Below, in pieces: positions 27,052 to 34,304 of a stretch of 64,000 nucleotides of DNA. The first letter of the stretch is position 1. Each line of letters begins with the position of its first letter. The notes beneath the pieces are model-generated. The model ran no database searches. It saw only the letters and a list, made by a program, of their open reading frames with translations, and was not told where the DNA came from. This DNA comes from HGM04593 sp045631905 (GTDB taxonomy: Bacteria; Bacteroidota; Bacteroidia; Bacteroidales; Bacteroidaceae): NCBI GenBank assembly GCA_045631905.1, contig JAZQVO010000005.1:1-64000 (forward strand). The letters are read 5' to 3'. Made by a program: the position numbers and the translations under genes.

Positions 27052-27083
27052 CAAAAATATACTTTTACTGCGATAAATGCAAA
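27052..27083 (-). promoter_or_regulatory. Promoter of the ABC-F / M13 / metA / GH20 operon
   Basis: On the minus strand, TTTG (27083-27080) is followed 20 bases later by TATTTTTG (27059-27052), matching both Bacteroidetes elements. The untranslated leader would be about 140 bases. Confidence 0.6.
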
Positions 27084-27160
27084 GCAAATGCCCTAATAAC
27101 ATGCCAAAAAACCGTTTTTCGTTTTTTTTTGAGGAAAAATTGAAAAAAGTACATCAAAAA

Positions 27161-27193
27161 TTTGGAGCGTATTATAAACTTGTTTTATATTTG
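27161..27193 (+). promoter_or_regulatory. Promoter of the PerR-like gene
   Basis: TTTG at 27161-27164 and TATATTTG at 27186-27193 are 21 bases apart and match the Bacteroidetes consensus. The ATG is at 27237. The intervening DNA contains the palindrome listed separately. Confidence 0.7.
27173..27189. promoter_or_regulatory. Palindrome overlapping the promoter; candidate PerR operator
   Basis: TATAAA-CTTGT-TTTATA is an inverted repeat with 6-base arms and a 5-base spacer. It covers the first part of the -7 element, where a bound repressor would block initiation. Its A/T-rich form resembles Fur/PerR boxes in general but is not an exact match to the Bacillus 7-1-7 consensus. Confidence 0.4.
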
Positions 27194-27236
27194 CAATGAT
27201 TTCAGAAATGAAGTGCAAAAAAACAATGATTGAGCA

Positions 27237-27656
27237 ATGAAAACACGTCAGGAATTAAAAAACGAATTAATAAATGCAGGTATCCGCCCATCGGTGCAAC
27301 GTCTTGCGATTTACGAGTTTGTGAAGCGCAACCCTGTTCACCCGACAGCCGATGTTGTCTACGAGGCTCTGCGCGATGTGCTTGGCTCGCTATCCTTGAC
27401 AACGGTATATAATACATTAAAGCTGTTTGTCGATGCCGGTCTCATTCAGTTGCTCACGATAGACGATACCTTCCGTTGTTTCGATGGCGATACCTCGTGT
27501 CATGCACACTTTCGTTGCGATAATTGCGGTAAGATAATTGACCTTAAAATAAAATGCGATTTTCTTGATATGGTCGATGGTCTTGAAAATTTTGAAATCA
27601 AAGAGGCACAGCTCTATTTGAAAGGTTTGTGTCCCATGTGTAGGAATAAAAGATAA
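27237..27656 (+). CDS. perR: Fur-family regulator, PerR type
   Basis: This 139-residue transcription factor has a winged-helix N-terminal domain (about 1-80, recognition region SLTTVYNTLKLF) and a dimerisation domain with a structural zinc site of four cysteines (94, 97, 132, 135). The regulatory-site residues line up with B. subtilis PerR at a constant offset of two: His35, Asp83, His89, His91 and Asp102 for 37, 85, 91, 93 and 104. Asp rather than Glu at the last position is linked to peroxide sensing by metal-catalysed oxidation of His. The reverse rubrerythrin gene follows after 39 bases, which supports a peroxide-response role. Self-repression is suggested by the palindrome over its promoter. 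Confidence 0.85.
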   Translation: MKTRQELKNELINAGIRPSVQRLAIYEFVKRNPVHPTADVVYEALRDVLGSLSLTTVYNTLKLFVDAGLIQLLTIDDTFRCFDGDTSCHAHFRCDNCGKIIDLKIKCDFLDMVDGLENFEIKEAQLYLKGLCPMCRNKR

Positions 27657-27695
27657 TAAATAATTAAGGATAATAACAATTAAAATTTTACGATT

Positions 27696-28241
27696 ATGAA
27701 AAAGTACATTTGTTCAGTTTGTGGTTATATTCATGAAGGTGATTCAGCTCCCGAGAGATGTCCTATGTGTAAAGTTCCTGCCGAGAAATTCAACGAGATG
27801 GCAGCTGAGGGCAAGATAGAGTTTGTTCAGGAGCATGTAATTGGTGTTGCCAAAGGTTGCGACGAGGAGATGATTAACGACCTCAACAACCACTTTATTG
27901 GTGAGTGCACCGAGGTGGGTATGTACCTTGCAATGAGCCGTCAGGCCGACCGTGAGGGTTATCCCGAAGTTGCAGAGGCTTTCAAACGTTATGCGTGGGA
28001 GGAGGCTGAGCATGCTGCAAAATTTGCCGAGTTGCTTGGTGATGTGGTTTGGGATACAAAGACCAACCTCGACAAGCGTATGAATGCTGAGTCGGGTGCA
28101 TGTGCCGACAAATATCGCATCGCTAAACGTGCGAAGGAGTTGAATCTCGATGCTATACACGATACTGTTCACGAGATGGCGAAGGACGAGGCTCGTCACG
28201 GCAAAGGCTTCGAGGGTTTGTTCAACCGCTATTTTAAATAA
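27696..28241 (+). CDS. rbr: Reverse rubrerythrin (NADH peroxidase-type)
   Basis: This 181-residue iron protein reduces hydrogen peroxide in anaerobes. The rubredoxin-like Fe(Cys)4 domain is at the N-terminus (Cys6, Cys9, Cys22, Cys25; CSVCGY and CPMCKV) and the di-iron four-helix domain follows (about 55-181, with GECTEVGMYLAM, WEEAEHAAKFAELL and KDEARHGKGFEGL). This order is opposite to classical rubrerythrin and is called reverse rubrerythrin. It lies 39 bases after the PerR-like gene without an evident promoter, so it is probably cotranscribed and derepressed by peroxide. Confidence 0.92.
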   Translation: MKKYICSVCGYIHEGDSAPERCPMCKVPAEKFNEMAAEGKIEFVQEHVIGVAKGCDEEMINDLNNHFIGECTEVGMYLAMSRQADREGYPEVAEAFKRYAWEEAEHAAKFAELLGDVVWDTKTNLDKRMNAESGACADKYRIAKRAKELNLDAIHDTVHEMAKDEARHGKGFEGLFNRYFK

Positions 28242-28268
28242 TATAAAGGATTAAATAACCAACCAACG

Positions 28269-28296
28269 AGAGTGAGCCGAAGCTCACTCTTTTTTT
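28269..28296 (+). terminator. Terminator after rubrerythrin
   Basis: AGAGTGAGC (28269-28277) pairs with GCTCACTCT (28282-28290) around CGAA, followed by a run of T to 28296. It is a strong intrinsic terminator 27 bases after the stop codon. Confidence 0.92.
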
Positions 28297-28364
28297 GTAT
28301 ATATCGAGGTGGTTTAACCTTGGTTATAATTTGCTTTATAATCATAAGGTTGTTCATTGATGCA

Positions 28365-28458
28365 CACAGAAAGTACGTAAAAAAACGGTGTTGCTCCTCG
28401 GTTGTTCTCTCTATAAAGCAAAATTTTACATGTTCTTTGTCGCGCGAAGAACCAAACG
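28365..28458. repeat. Intergenic repeat, copy 1 (about 94 bp)
   Basis: This stretch is about 89 percent identical by eye to 28529-28621, with about ten differences including one indel. Its 3' part carries an imperfect inverted repeat, GTTCTTTG-TCGCG-CGAAGAAC, so the RNA or single strand could fold. No gene covers it. Confidence 0.85.
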
Positions 28459-28528
28459 CTCTGCTTTTTACGGTGCCGGTGGTTTTTGGAAATTACCCTT
28501 GCTTGTGGTATTTTTTGTAACCATAAGG

Positions 28529-28621
28529 CACAGAAAGTGCGTAAAAAACGGTATTGTTCCCCGGTTATTCTCACTATAAAGCAAAATTTTTTATGTTCTT
28601 TGTCGCGCAAAGAACCAAACG
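28529..28621. repeat. Intergenic repeat, copy 2 (about 93 bp)
   Basis: This is the direct repeat partner of 28365-28458. Its inverted repeat is perfect: GTTCTTTG (28595-28602), TCGCG, CAAAGAAC (28608-28615). Both copies are preceded by a shared CATAAGG motif. The 520 bases between rubrerythrin and ribH hold these repeats and two terminators and nothing else I can support. Confidence 0.85.
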
Positions 28622-28710
28622 TCCGGCACACGAGAAAAAGCAGTCGTAACAGCCTTTGTTCAAGAGTTGCTAAGGCAACATCTTTCAGTCGCACAACCCT
28701 TGTTATTAAA

Positions 28711-28742
28711 CAACGCCCCAAAGGCTGGGCCTTGGGGCGTTG
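28711..28742 (-). terminator. Terminator after ribH
   Basis: CAACGCCCCA and TGGGGCGTTG are the outer arms of a GC-rich hairpin that ends 19 bases past the ribH stop. On the minus strand it is followed by TTTAATAA. Confidence 0.8.
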
Positions 28743-28760
28743 TATGTTTGCGTGTGTTTT

Positions 28761-29243
28761 TTATTGGAATGTTGCCATCATCTGCAAGGCTGTAACGGCA
28801 CACTCGTCGCCTTTGTTGCCGAGCCTGCCTCCACTGCGTTCTTGTGCCTGCAAAAGATTGTTTGTTGTTATGAGGCCGAAGATAACAGGTGTGTCATACT
28901 CGACGTTCAATTTTGAGAGCCCTGCTGTAACACCTTCGCATATATAGTCGAAGTGTGGGGTGTCGCCTCTTATTACGCAACCTATGGCTATCACAGAGTC
29001 GTATTTTTTGCTCTTTACAAGTTGTGATGCTCCATATATAAGTTCGAAGCTTCCCGGTACGCTGTAAAGGCTTATGTTGCTCTCTTCTACTCCGTTCTCT
29101 ATGAGTGTCTTGACGGCACCGTCGCGCAGTGCATATGTGATGTCGCTGTTCCACTCGGCATATACTATACCTACTCTTTTCCCTTTGCCACTTGCTACTT
29201 TGCTTGCGTCGTAGCTCGACAGGTTGTGCATCTCTGTTGCCAT
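28761..29243 (-). CDS. ribH: 6,7-dimethyl-8-ribityllumazine synthase
   Basis: This 160-residue enzyme performs the penultimate step of riboflavin synthesis and normally assembles as a 60-mer shell or pentamer. Family marks are YAEWNSDIT near the substrate site, VPGSFELIYGA, IGCVIRGDTPHFDYI (with the catalytic His after DTP) and GLITTNNLLQAQERSGG, the phosphate-binding region. Length is normal. It is the second gene after the TPR gene on the minus strand, separated from it by a terminator-like hairpin. No promoter is obvious in the 26 bases between that hairpin and the ATG. Confidence 0.97.
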   Translation of the reverse strand: MATEMHNLSSYDASKVASGKGKRVGIVYAEWNSDITYALRDGAVKTLIENGVEESNISLYSVPGSFELIYGASQLVKSKKYDSVIAIGCVIRGDTPHFDYICEGVTAGLSKLNVEYDTPVIFGLITTNNLLQAQERSGGRLGNKGDECAVTALQMMATFQ

Positions 29244-29269
29244 CTTTTTGTAACTTTTTTAGTTATAAA

Positions 29270-29309
29270 AAGAGGCTGTGTCAAAATTTAAATTTTGGCC
29301 CAGCCTCTT
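29270..29309 (-). terminator. Hairpin between the TPR gene and ribH
   Basis: Arms 29270-29289 and 29290-29309 pair over nearly all 20 bases (AAGAGGCTG...CAGCCTCTT). On the minus strand the hairpin is followed by TTTTTAT, the layout of an intrinsic terminator for the TPR gene. Because ribH starts only 26 bases beyond it, it must leak if ribH has no promoter of its own. Confidence 0.75.
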
Positions 29310-29333
29310 ATGGTGCATGTGATTGATGTTATT

Positions 29334-30002
29334 TTATTTTACACGGTTGATGTATTTGTCTATGTCGGCAGCCAAAGTCGAAGCACCATAGTTCTCCTTA
29401 ATCTCGTTGTAGAGATTCAAAGCCTTTGATGCTTTTCCGTTGTTCTCATAGATGATACCTGCCTGCAACAAGTAGTTGGGGCTGATGGTGTTGTTGTTTG
29501 CCATCTCTGCCGCTTTAACGAATGTGTCGGCTGCTTTGATTGCCTCGCCTGTGTAAGCGTAGCAGCTACCGAGTGTACCCATAGCGGCGGGAGCTACCAT
29601 CTGGTCGTCGCCATCGAACTCCTCCAAGTATTTTATGGCCTCTTCGTAACGGCCGAGCTGTGCAAGTGATATACCTGCGTATGCGTTTGCCAAGTTACCT
29701 GCGTTGGTTCCGCTGTATTCGTCGGCTATCTGTGCAAAGCCCATGTTGGTGTTGTCGCCGTTGAGCGCACCTTCGAAATTTTGTGCCACGAAAAGGCTCT
29801 CGGCAAAGTACATTGACGCTGCCGCCTCCTGCTCTTTGGGCTCGGCTACATATTTTGTGTAGATGGTACTACCGAGAACAATTACTACAATCAAAGCAAT
29901 AACTGCAATGATTTGTGTTTTGTATTTTAGGATAAGTGCCTCGGATTTAGATAGAACCTCATCGGCAAGGATAGGTGCATCTGTGTTTGTTTTTTTGCTC
30001 AT
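29334..30002 (-). CDS. Membrane-anchored tetratricopeptide-repeat protein
   Basis: This 222-residue protein has one transmembrane helix near 31-50 (IIAVIALIVVIVLGSTIY) and a C-terminal part of helical TPR units (about 60-220), for example NLANAYAGISLAQLGRYEEA and GEAIKAADTFVKAAEMANNN. The layout resembles YfgM-type ancillary proteins that hold periplasmic chaperones near the Sec translocon, but homology cannot be confirmed by eye. A -7 element TATTTTTG lies on the minus strand at 30092-30085. It faces away from recF. Confidence 0.8.
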   Translation of the reverse strand: MSKKTNTDAPILADEVLSKSEALILKYKTQIIAVIALIVVIVLGSTIYTKYVAEPKEQEAAASMYFAESLFVAQNFEGALNGDNTNMGFAQIADEYSGTNAGNLANAYAGISLAQLGRYEEAIKYLEEFDGDDQMVAPAAMGTLGSCYAYTGEAIKAADTFVKAAEMANNNTISPNYLLQAGIIYENNGKASKALNLYNEIKENYGASTLAADIDKYINRVK

Positions 30003-30084
30003 AATTGTATTTTTTTATTGTTATTATCAAATTTCTTTACCTCTAAAATAGTACAGAATGTCCCATTAAGGCAAAATTTGCTTG

Positions 30085-30092
30085 CAAAAATA
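30085..30092 (-). promoter_or_regulatory. -7 element of the TPR gene promoter
   Basis: TATTTTTG on the minus strand, 83 bases upstream of the ATG at 30002. A clear -33 element is not visible. Confidence 0.45.
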
Positions 30093-30166
30093 AGCATTTT
30101 ATATTTACATTGAAAATAATAACTCCTTTTTTTGCTTATAAATGAATTTATCTCCTGCTTTGTTAC

Positions 30167-30174
30167 TATTTTTG
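30167..30174 (+). promoter_or_regulatory. -7 element of the recF promoter
   Basis: TATTTTTG lies 57 bases upstream of the recF ATG at 30231. No TTTG is found at the proper distance upstream, so this is a half-supported promoter. Confidence 0.45.
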
Positions 30175-30230
30175 CATGGTAAAACTAAACCAAGAACGGT
30201 TTGTTCCGGTTTGAAAGAATTTGTCGTGAG

Positions 30231-31337
30231 ATGCTGATAAAAAATATAACAATACTTAATTATAGGAACCTGCCCGATGTGAACCTGTCGCTATCGCCAA
30301 ACATTAATTGTTTTATAGGTAGCAACGGCATGGGAAAGACCAACCTGCTCGACGCGCTCTATTACCTCTCCTTTTGCAAGAGTGCCGTTACCGTGTCCGA
30401 CACGTCTAATATTTTGCATGATGCCCCCTTCTTTATGTTGCAAGGCAACTACACAAGCGATAGTGGTATCGACGAGGAGATTTCTTGCGGTATAAAACGT
30501 GGCGAGAAGAAACAATTTAAGCGTAACAAAAAGAGTTACGAGCGTCTCTCCGACCACATAGGCTCGGTGCCTCTTGTTATGGTTTCCCCTGCCGATAACG
30601 AACTTATATCGGGTGGCAGCGAGGAGCGTCGCAAGTTTGTCGATGTGGTGATATCGCAGTACGACAAAGGGTATCTGAGTGCCCTCATACGTTACAACCG
30701 TGCATTACAACAGCGCAACACCCTGTTGCGAGGCGAGCGCGAGCCCGACAGCGAGATGTTATCTCTTATAGAGGATATGATGGTTCCCGAGGCTCTCACT
30801 ATTTACGAAGGTCGTAAACGCTTTGTCGAGGAGCTTGTACCTGTGTTTTCGGAATTTCACTCTGCAATAACAGGTGGCAACGAGAAGGTGAGCCTATGCT
30901 ACCGTAGCGATATGAGCGATTGCGACCTGTCGGCCCTGTTGCGTGCATCGCGTTCAACCGACCGTCGCTTGGGCTACACGTCAAAGGGGCCACACCGCGA
31001 CGACCTTGTGATGGAGCTCAACGGCTATGCCATAAAAAAAGAGGGCTCGCAGGGGCAGAACAAGAGCTATCTTGTTGCGCTCAAACTTGCACAGTTCGAC
31101 TTTTTGCATAGCAAGGGTGGTGAGATGCCTTTGCTCTTGCTCGACGATATATTCGACAAGCTCGACTCTTACCGTGTAGAGCAGATAATTAACCTTGTGT
31201 CGAGCGACCGTTTCGGCCAAATATTCGTAACAGATGTAAACAGGGAGCACATCGACAATATCCTCGACAGCATAGAGGGAGAGTACAAGCTGTTTGGGGT
31301 TGTTGCCGGCAGTGTAGAATTAATAAAAGAGCGATGA
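30231..31337 (+). CDS. recF: DNA replication and repair protein RecF
   Basis: This 368-residue SMC-like ATPase loads RecA at single-strand gaps with RecO and RecR. Walker A is GSNGMGKT (30-37), the ABC-like signature lies near GSQGQNKSYLVALKLAQFD, and the Walker B region is PLLLLDDIFDKLD. ATG 30231 (MLIKNITILNYRN) is the family start; the open frame reaches back to 30201 without support. The stop overlaps the ATG of the DUF721 gene (ATGA), so the two are translated together. Confidence 0.95.
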   Translation: MLIKNITILNYRNLPDVNLSLSPNINCFIGSNGMGKTNLLDALYYLSFCKSAVTVSDTSNILHDAPFFMLQGNYTSDSGIDEEISCGIKRGEKKQFKRNKKSYERLSDHIGSVPLVMVSPADNELISGGSEERRKFVDVVISQYDKGYLSALIRYNRALQQRNTLLRGEREPDSEMLSLIEDMMVPEALTIYEGRKRFVEELVPVFSEFHSAITGGNEKVSLCYRSDMSDCDLSALLRASRSTDRRLGYTSKGPHRDDLVMELNGYAIKKEGSQGQNKSYLVALKLAQFDFLHSKGGEMPLLLLDDIFDKLDSYRVEQIINLVSSDRFGQIFVTDVNREHIDNILDSIEGEYKLFGVVAGSVELIKER

Positions 31338-31624
31338 AAAGGGGAGAAACTAAATCGGTAGCCGAGCTTGTGATGGCTATGCTCAGGGAAGAGGGGCTGG
31401 AGACTCCTCTCAACGAGCATCGTCTCATAAACGCGTGGGGAGAGGTGCTGGGTGCCACAATAAACTCATACACCAAAGATTTGCGCATATATAACCAGGT
31501 GCTATATGTAACCCTCACCTCTTCGGTGTTGAGGCACGAACTCTTCATGAATCGCAAGGAACTGGTGCGCAAGCTCAACGAGCATGTAAGAGCCGTGGTT
31601 ATAACAGATATAGTTTTTAAATAA
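31334..31624 (+). CDS. DUF721 (DciA-like) protein
   Basis: This 96-residue basic protein starts inside the recF stop codon. It fits DUF721: an N-terminal helix (VAELVMAMLREEGL), then LINAWGEVLGATINSYTKDL, and a beta-rich end with TLTSSVLRHELFMNRKELVRKLNE. DciA proteins of this family help load the replicative helicase in bacteria without DnaC. The short Bacteroidetes version beside recF is commonly annotated only as DUF721. A helicase-loading role here is an inference from the family and the recF neighbour. Confidence 0.82.
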   Translation: MKRGETKSVAELVMAMLREEGLETPLNEHRLINAWGEVLGATINSYTKDLRIYNQVLYVTLTSSVLRHELFMNRKELVRKLNEHVRAVVITDIVFK

Positions 31625-31679
31625 CGGGCCGGGCATCGAACTAATTTGCTTCGTTGTAGGTTTTCTAATAGGAAAAGTT

Positions 31680-31687
31680 TAAATTTG
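31680..31687 (+). promoter_or_regulatory. -7 element of the nucleoside transporter operon
   Basis: TAAATTTG matches TAnnTTTG, 36 bases before the ATG at 31723. A TTG at 31654-31656 lies 23 bases upstream, a little far for -33. Confidence 0.45.
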
Positions 31688-31722
31688 CCTTAATTTGGAT
31701 AAATAACTAATAGTATAATCTT

Positions 31723-33021
31723 ATGCAAGGAACAGGAACAAAAGTAAGGCTCATGGTTTTGAGCTTTTTGCAATTTGCAGTGTGGGGAGCCTACCTCACC
31801 TCTATGGGACGTTATCTGGGTGGCGTAAACGACACCATGGGAGCTTACATCGGCTGGTTCTACACCGTTCAGGGTATAGTATCAATTTTTATGCCGGCTA
31901 TAATCGGTATAATTGCCGACCGTTGGGTGCCGGCGCAACGCATGCTTGCGATTTGTCATGCCCTTGCAGCCGTTTTTATGGGTATCACAGCATACATGGG
32001 TATGTTGAAGGGTGCCGAGGTCTCTTTTAACGACATCTTCTGGACCTACACGCTGAGTGTCGCCTTTTATATGCCTACTCTGGCGTTGTCAAACTCGGTG
32101 TCTTACACAGTGCTTAATAAGGCCAATCTCGACACGGTAAAGGCCTTCCCGCCTATTCGTGTGTTCGGAACAATAGGTTTCATAGTTTCTATGTTACTTG
32201 TCGATGTGACACGTTTTCAGTTTACATATGAGCAATTTTTCGCATCGGCTGTTTGGGGGTTGGTGCTTGCCGGTTATTGCTTTACCCTGCCTTCGTGCCC
32301 TGTGAACAACGGTGGCGAGCGCAAGTCGGTGGCATCGGCTTTGGGCTTCGATGCGTTTAAACTCTTCAAACAAAAGAGAATGGCTATGTTCTTTCTCTTC
32401 TCCATGCTTCTTGGAGCCGCCTTGCAGGTGTCAAACGGTTTTGCAAACACCTTTATAGGAAGTTTTGCCTACGATGCTTCGCTTGCCGACACCTTTGCGG
32501 TACAGCACACAAATATTCTAATCTCGCTGTCACAGATGTCCGAGACACTGTGCATATTGCTCATACCCTTCTTCCTGAGCCGTTTTGGTATAAAGAAGGT
32601 TATGTTGCTTGCTATGTTTGCGTGGGTTCTGCGTTTCGGTTTCTTTGCCGTGGGCGACCCTGCAATGCCTAAGGTGCTGTTCTTTGTGGCCTCTATGATT
32701 GTTTATGGCGTTGCTTTCGACTTTTTCAACATATCGGGCTCGCTCTTTGTCGATAACGAGGTGTCCGAGAGCCAGCGTTCAAGTGCTCAGGGCCTCTTCA
32801 TGCTCATGACAAATGGTCTTGGAGCATCGATAGGTGTGATAGCTGCTCAGGCGGTGGTGGACCACTATACTCATTCGGTGTCTAAATTGAACGAGGTGAC
32901 AGGCCAGCTCGAATTTTTCACCGTGGGCGACTGGTCATCGGCATGGTATATATTTGCCGGGTATGCCTTGGTTATTGCTTTGGTATTTGCCGTAGTGTTT
33001 AAAGAGAAAAAGAGAGCATAA
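31723..33021 (+). CDS. Major-facilitator nucleoside permease (NupG-like)
   Basis: This 432-residue protein with about 12 hydrophobic segments is probably a proton-coupled nucleoside importer of the NHS branch of the MFS. Its opening, LMVLSFLQFAVWGAYLTSMG, and IGWFYTVQGIVSIFMPAIIG are typical of that branch, as are FFNISGSLFVDNE and SSAQGLFMLMTNGLGASIG near the second half. Substrate is predicted from family resemblance only. The bifunctional nuclease gene follows after 6 bases, suggesting one transcript. Confidence 0.85.
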   Translation: MQGTGTKVRLMVLSFLQFAVWGAYLTSMGRYLGGVNDTMGAYIGWFYTVQGIVSIFMPAIIGIIADRWVPAQRMLAICHALAAVFMGITAYMGMLKGAEVSFNDIFWTYTLSVAFYMPTLALSNSVSYTVLNKANLDTVKAFPPIRVFGTIGFIVSMLLVDVTRFQFTYEQFFASAVWGLVLAGYCFTLPSCPVNNGGERKSVASALGFDAFKLFKQKRMAMFFLFSMLLGAALQVSNGFANTFIGSFAYDASLADTFAVQHTNILISLSQMSETLCILLIPFFLSRFGIKKVMLLAMFAWVLRFGFFAVGDPAMPKVLFFVASMIVYGVAFDFFNISGSLFVDNEVSESQRSSAQGLFMLMTNGLGASIGVIAAQAVVDHYTHSVSKLNEVTGQLEFFTVGDWSSAWYIFAGYALVIALVFAVVFKEKKRA

Positions 33022-33027
33022 CAAACG

Positions 33028-33603
33028 ATGGTAGAGCTTGTTGTAACAGATATAATGTCGAGGGCGGGAGATAATCGCGCTAATGTGCTTTTGTTGCAGG
33101 AACGCGATGGTCTGCGCAGGATAATAGTGGCTCTTGGTCTGCTCGAAGCGCAGGCTGTGGTTTTTGCTTTGCATAGTTTGCAAGCGCCACGCCCCCTCAC
33201 ACACGACCTGTTTGCCTCTTTTGCATCGACATTCGGAATTACCATGCAACATGTTCTTATACACGATATAGAAGATGGTACATTCCGTTCAAGGGTGTTC
33301 TTTGAGCAGGGCGATGTGGTAAGGGACATAGATTCCCGCACCTCCGACGCTATAGCTCTCGCTTTGCGCATGGGGGCCCCCATTTACATAAAGGAGGAGT
33401 TGCTCAACCGCATGTGCATACGCGACGAGAGCAACGGTGCAATATCGGTGCCCATAACAGCTGCCGACGAAAAAACCTTGCGTGTGGCTATGGAGAGGGC
33501 TGTAAAGGAGGAAAATTACGAACTTGCGATGAAACTAAAAGAGGAACTCGACTCGCGTCGTCCGGTCGAGAATAGTAATAACGACACAAATAACACATTA
33601 TAA
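33028..33603 (+). CDS. Bifunctional nuclease (BFN) domain protein with UVR motif
   Basis: This is a 191-residue cytoplasmic protein. Residues 1-130 fit the DUF151/BFN domain (LVVTDIMSRAGDNRANVLLL, DIDSRTSDAIALALRMGAPI), reported in plants as a DNase/RNase. Residues about 150-182 form a UvrB/UvrC-type helical hairpin (MERAVKEENYELAMKLKEEL) used for protein contacts. The combination is common in Bacteroidetes. The stop TAA shares its last A with the ATG of rsmE. Confidence 0.85.
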   Translation: MVELVVTDIMSRAGDNRANVLLLQERDGLRRIIVALGLLEAQAVVFALHSLQAPRPLTHDLFASFASTFGITMQHVLIHDIEDGTFRSRVFFEQGDVVRDIDSRTSDAIALALRMGAPIYIKEELLNRMCIRDESNGAISVPITAADEKTLRVAMERAVKEENYELAMKLKEELDSRRPVENSNNDTNNTL

Positions 33604-34304
33604 TGGCACTGTTTTATGTACCCGACATAGCCGAGGGGTGGGAATTGTCGCAGGAGGAGGCTGCGCACTGTTTGCGCGTGTTACGTCTCTCGGTGGGCGA
33701 CAAACTCGATATTACCGATGGTAAAGGAATGCTCTACAAGACCGAAATTTCTTCGATATCCGGTAAACACTGCTATGTGGAACTTAAAGAGGCTTTGCCC
33801 ATGCCCAAGCAGTGGCAAGGTGCAATAAATATTGCGATAGCTCCCACAAAAAACATGGACCGCATAGAGTGGTTTGCCGAAAAGGCTACCGAGATCGGTA
33901 TCGACTCGATAACCTTTCTGTCGTGTCGTTTCTCGGAGCGTAAAGTGGTAAAGACCGACCGCGTGGAGCGTATAGTGGTGTCGGCCATGAAGCAGTCGCT
34001 CAAATACACCAAACCGGTAGTCGAGGAGATAGTCGATTTTAAAAAATTTATATCGCGTCCTATCGAAGGGGCAAAATTCATAGCCCACTGCTACGACAGC
34101 GAGCGCGTGTTGCTCAAAGATGTTTTGCAAGAGGGCGAGGCCGCAACCGTGCTCATAGGCCCCGAAGGGGATTTCAGCCCCGAAGAGGTTGCCATGGCTG
34201 TTGAGGCCGGCTACAAGCCTGTGAGCCTTGGAACTTCGCGTTTGCGCACCGAGACAGCCGCTCTTGTGGCGTGCCACACATATATTATGAAAAACGAAAT
34301 TTAA
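33603..34304 (+). CDS. rsmE: 16S rRNA (uracil1498-N3)-methyltransferase
   Basis: This 233-residue SPOUT-fold enzyme methylates U1498 of 16S rRNA using S-adenosylmethionine. A PUA-like N-terminal domain (about 1-70, EEAAHCLRVLRLSVGDKLDI) precedes the knotted catalytic domain with APTKNMDRIEWFAEKATEIG, VLIGPEGDFSPEE and LGTSRLRTETAAL, the SAM-binding knot. It overlaps both neighbours by single bases in stop/start codons, so translational coupling from the nuclease gene through truA is likely. Confidence 0.95.
   Translation: MALFYVPDIAEGWELSQEEAAHCLRVLRLSVGDKLDITDGKGMLYKTEISSISGKHCYVELKEALPMPKQWQGAINIAIAPTKNMDRIEWFAEKATEIGIDSITFLSCRFSERKVVKTDRVERIVVSAMKQSLKYTKPVVEEIVDFKKFISRPIEGAKFIAHCYDSERVLLKDVLQEGEAATVLIGPEGDFSPEEVAMAVEAGYKPVSLGTSRLRTETAALVACHTYIMKNEI

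Noticed and set aside
28365..28621. CRISPR array
   Set aside because: There are only two long, diverged repeats with a 70-base gap, and no cas genes are present.
28314..28721. 135-codon minus-strand frame covering both 94-bp repeats
   Set aside because: Its apparent internal protein repeats are produced by the DNA repeats. It runs through the ribH terminator and has no start signal.
28486..28947. 153-codon plus-strand frame from the repeats into ribH
   Set aside because: It overlaps ribH on the opposite strand, crosses its terminator and has no domain.
29244..29333. FMN riboswitch upstream of ribH
   Set aside because: The interval is too short and holds only a simple hairpin; the conserved FMN-aptamer core is absent.
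30003..30230. Replication origin beside recF
   Set aside because: No dnaA, dnaN or cluster of DnaA boxes is visible; recF is often away from oriC in Bacteroidales.
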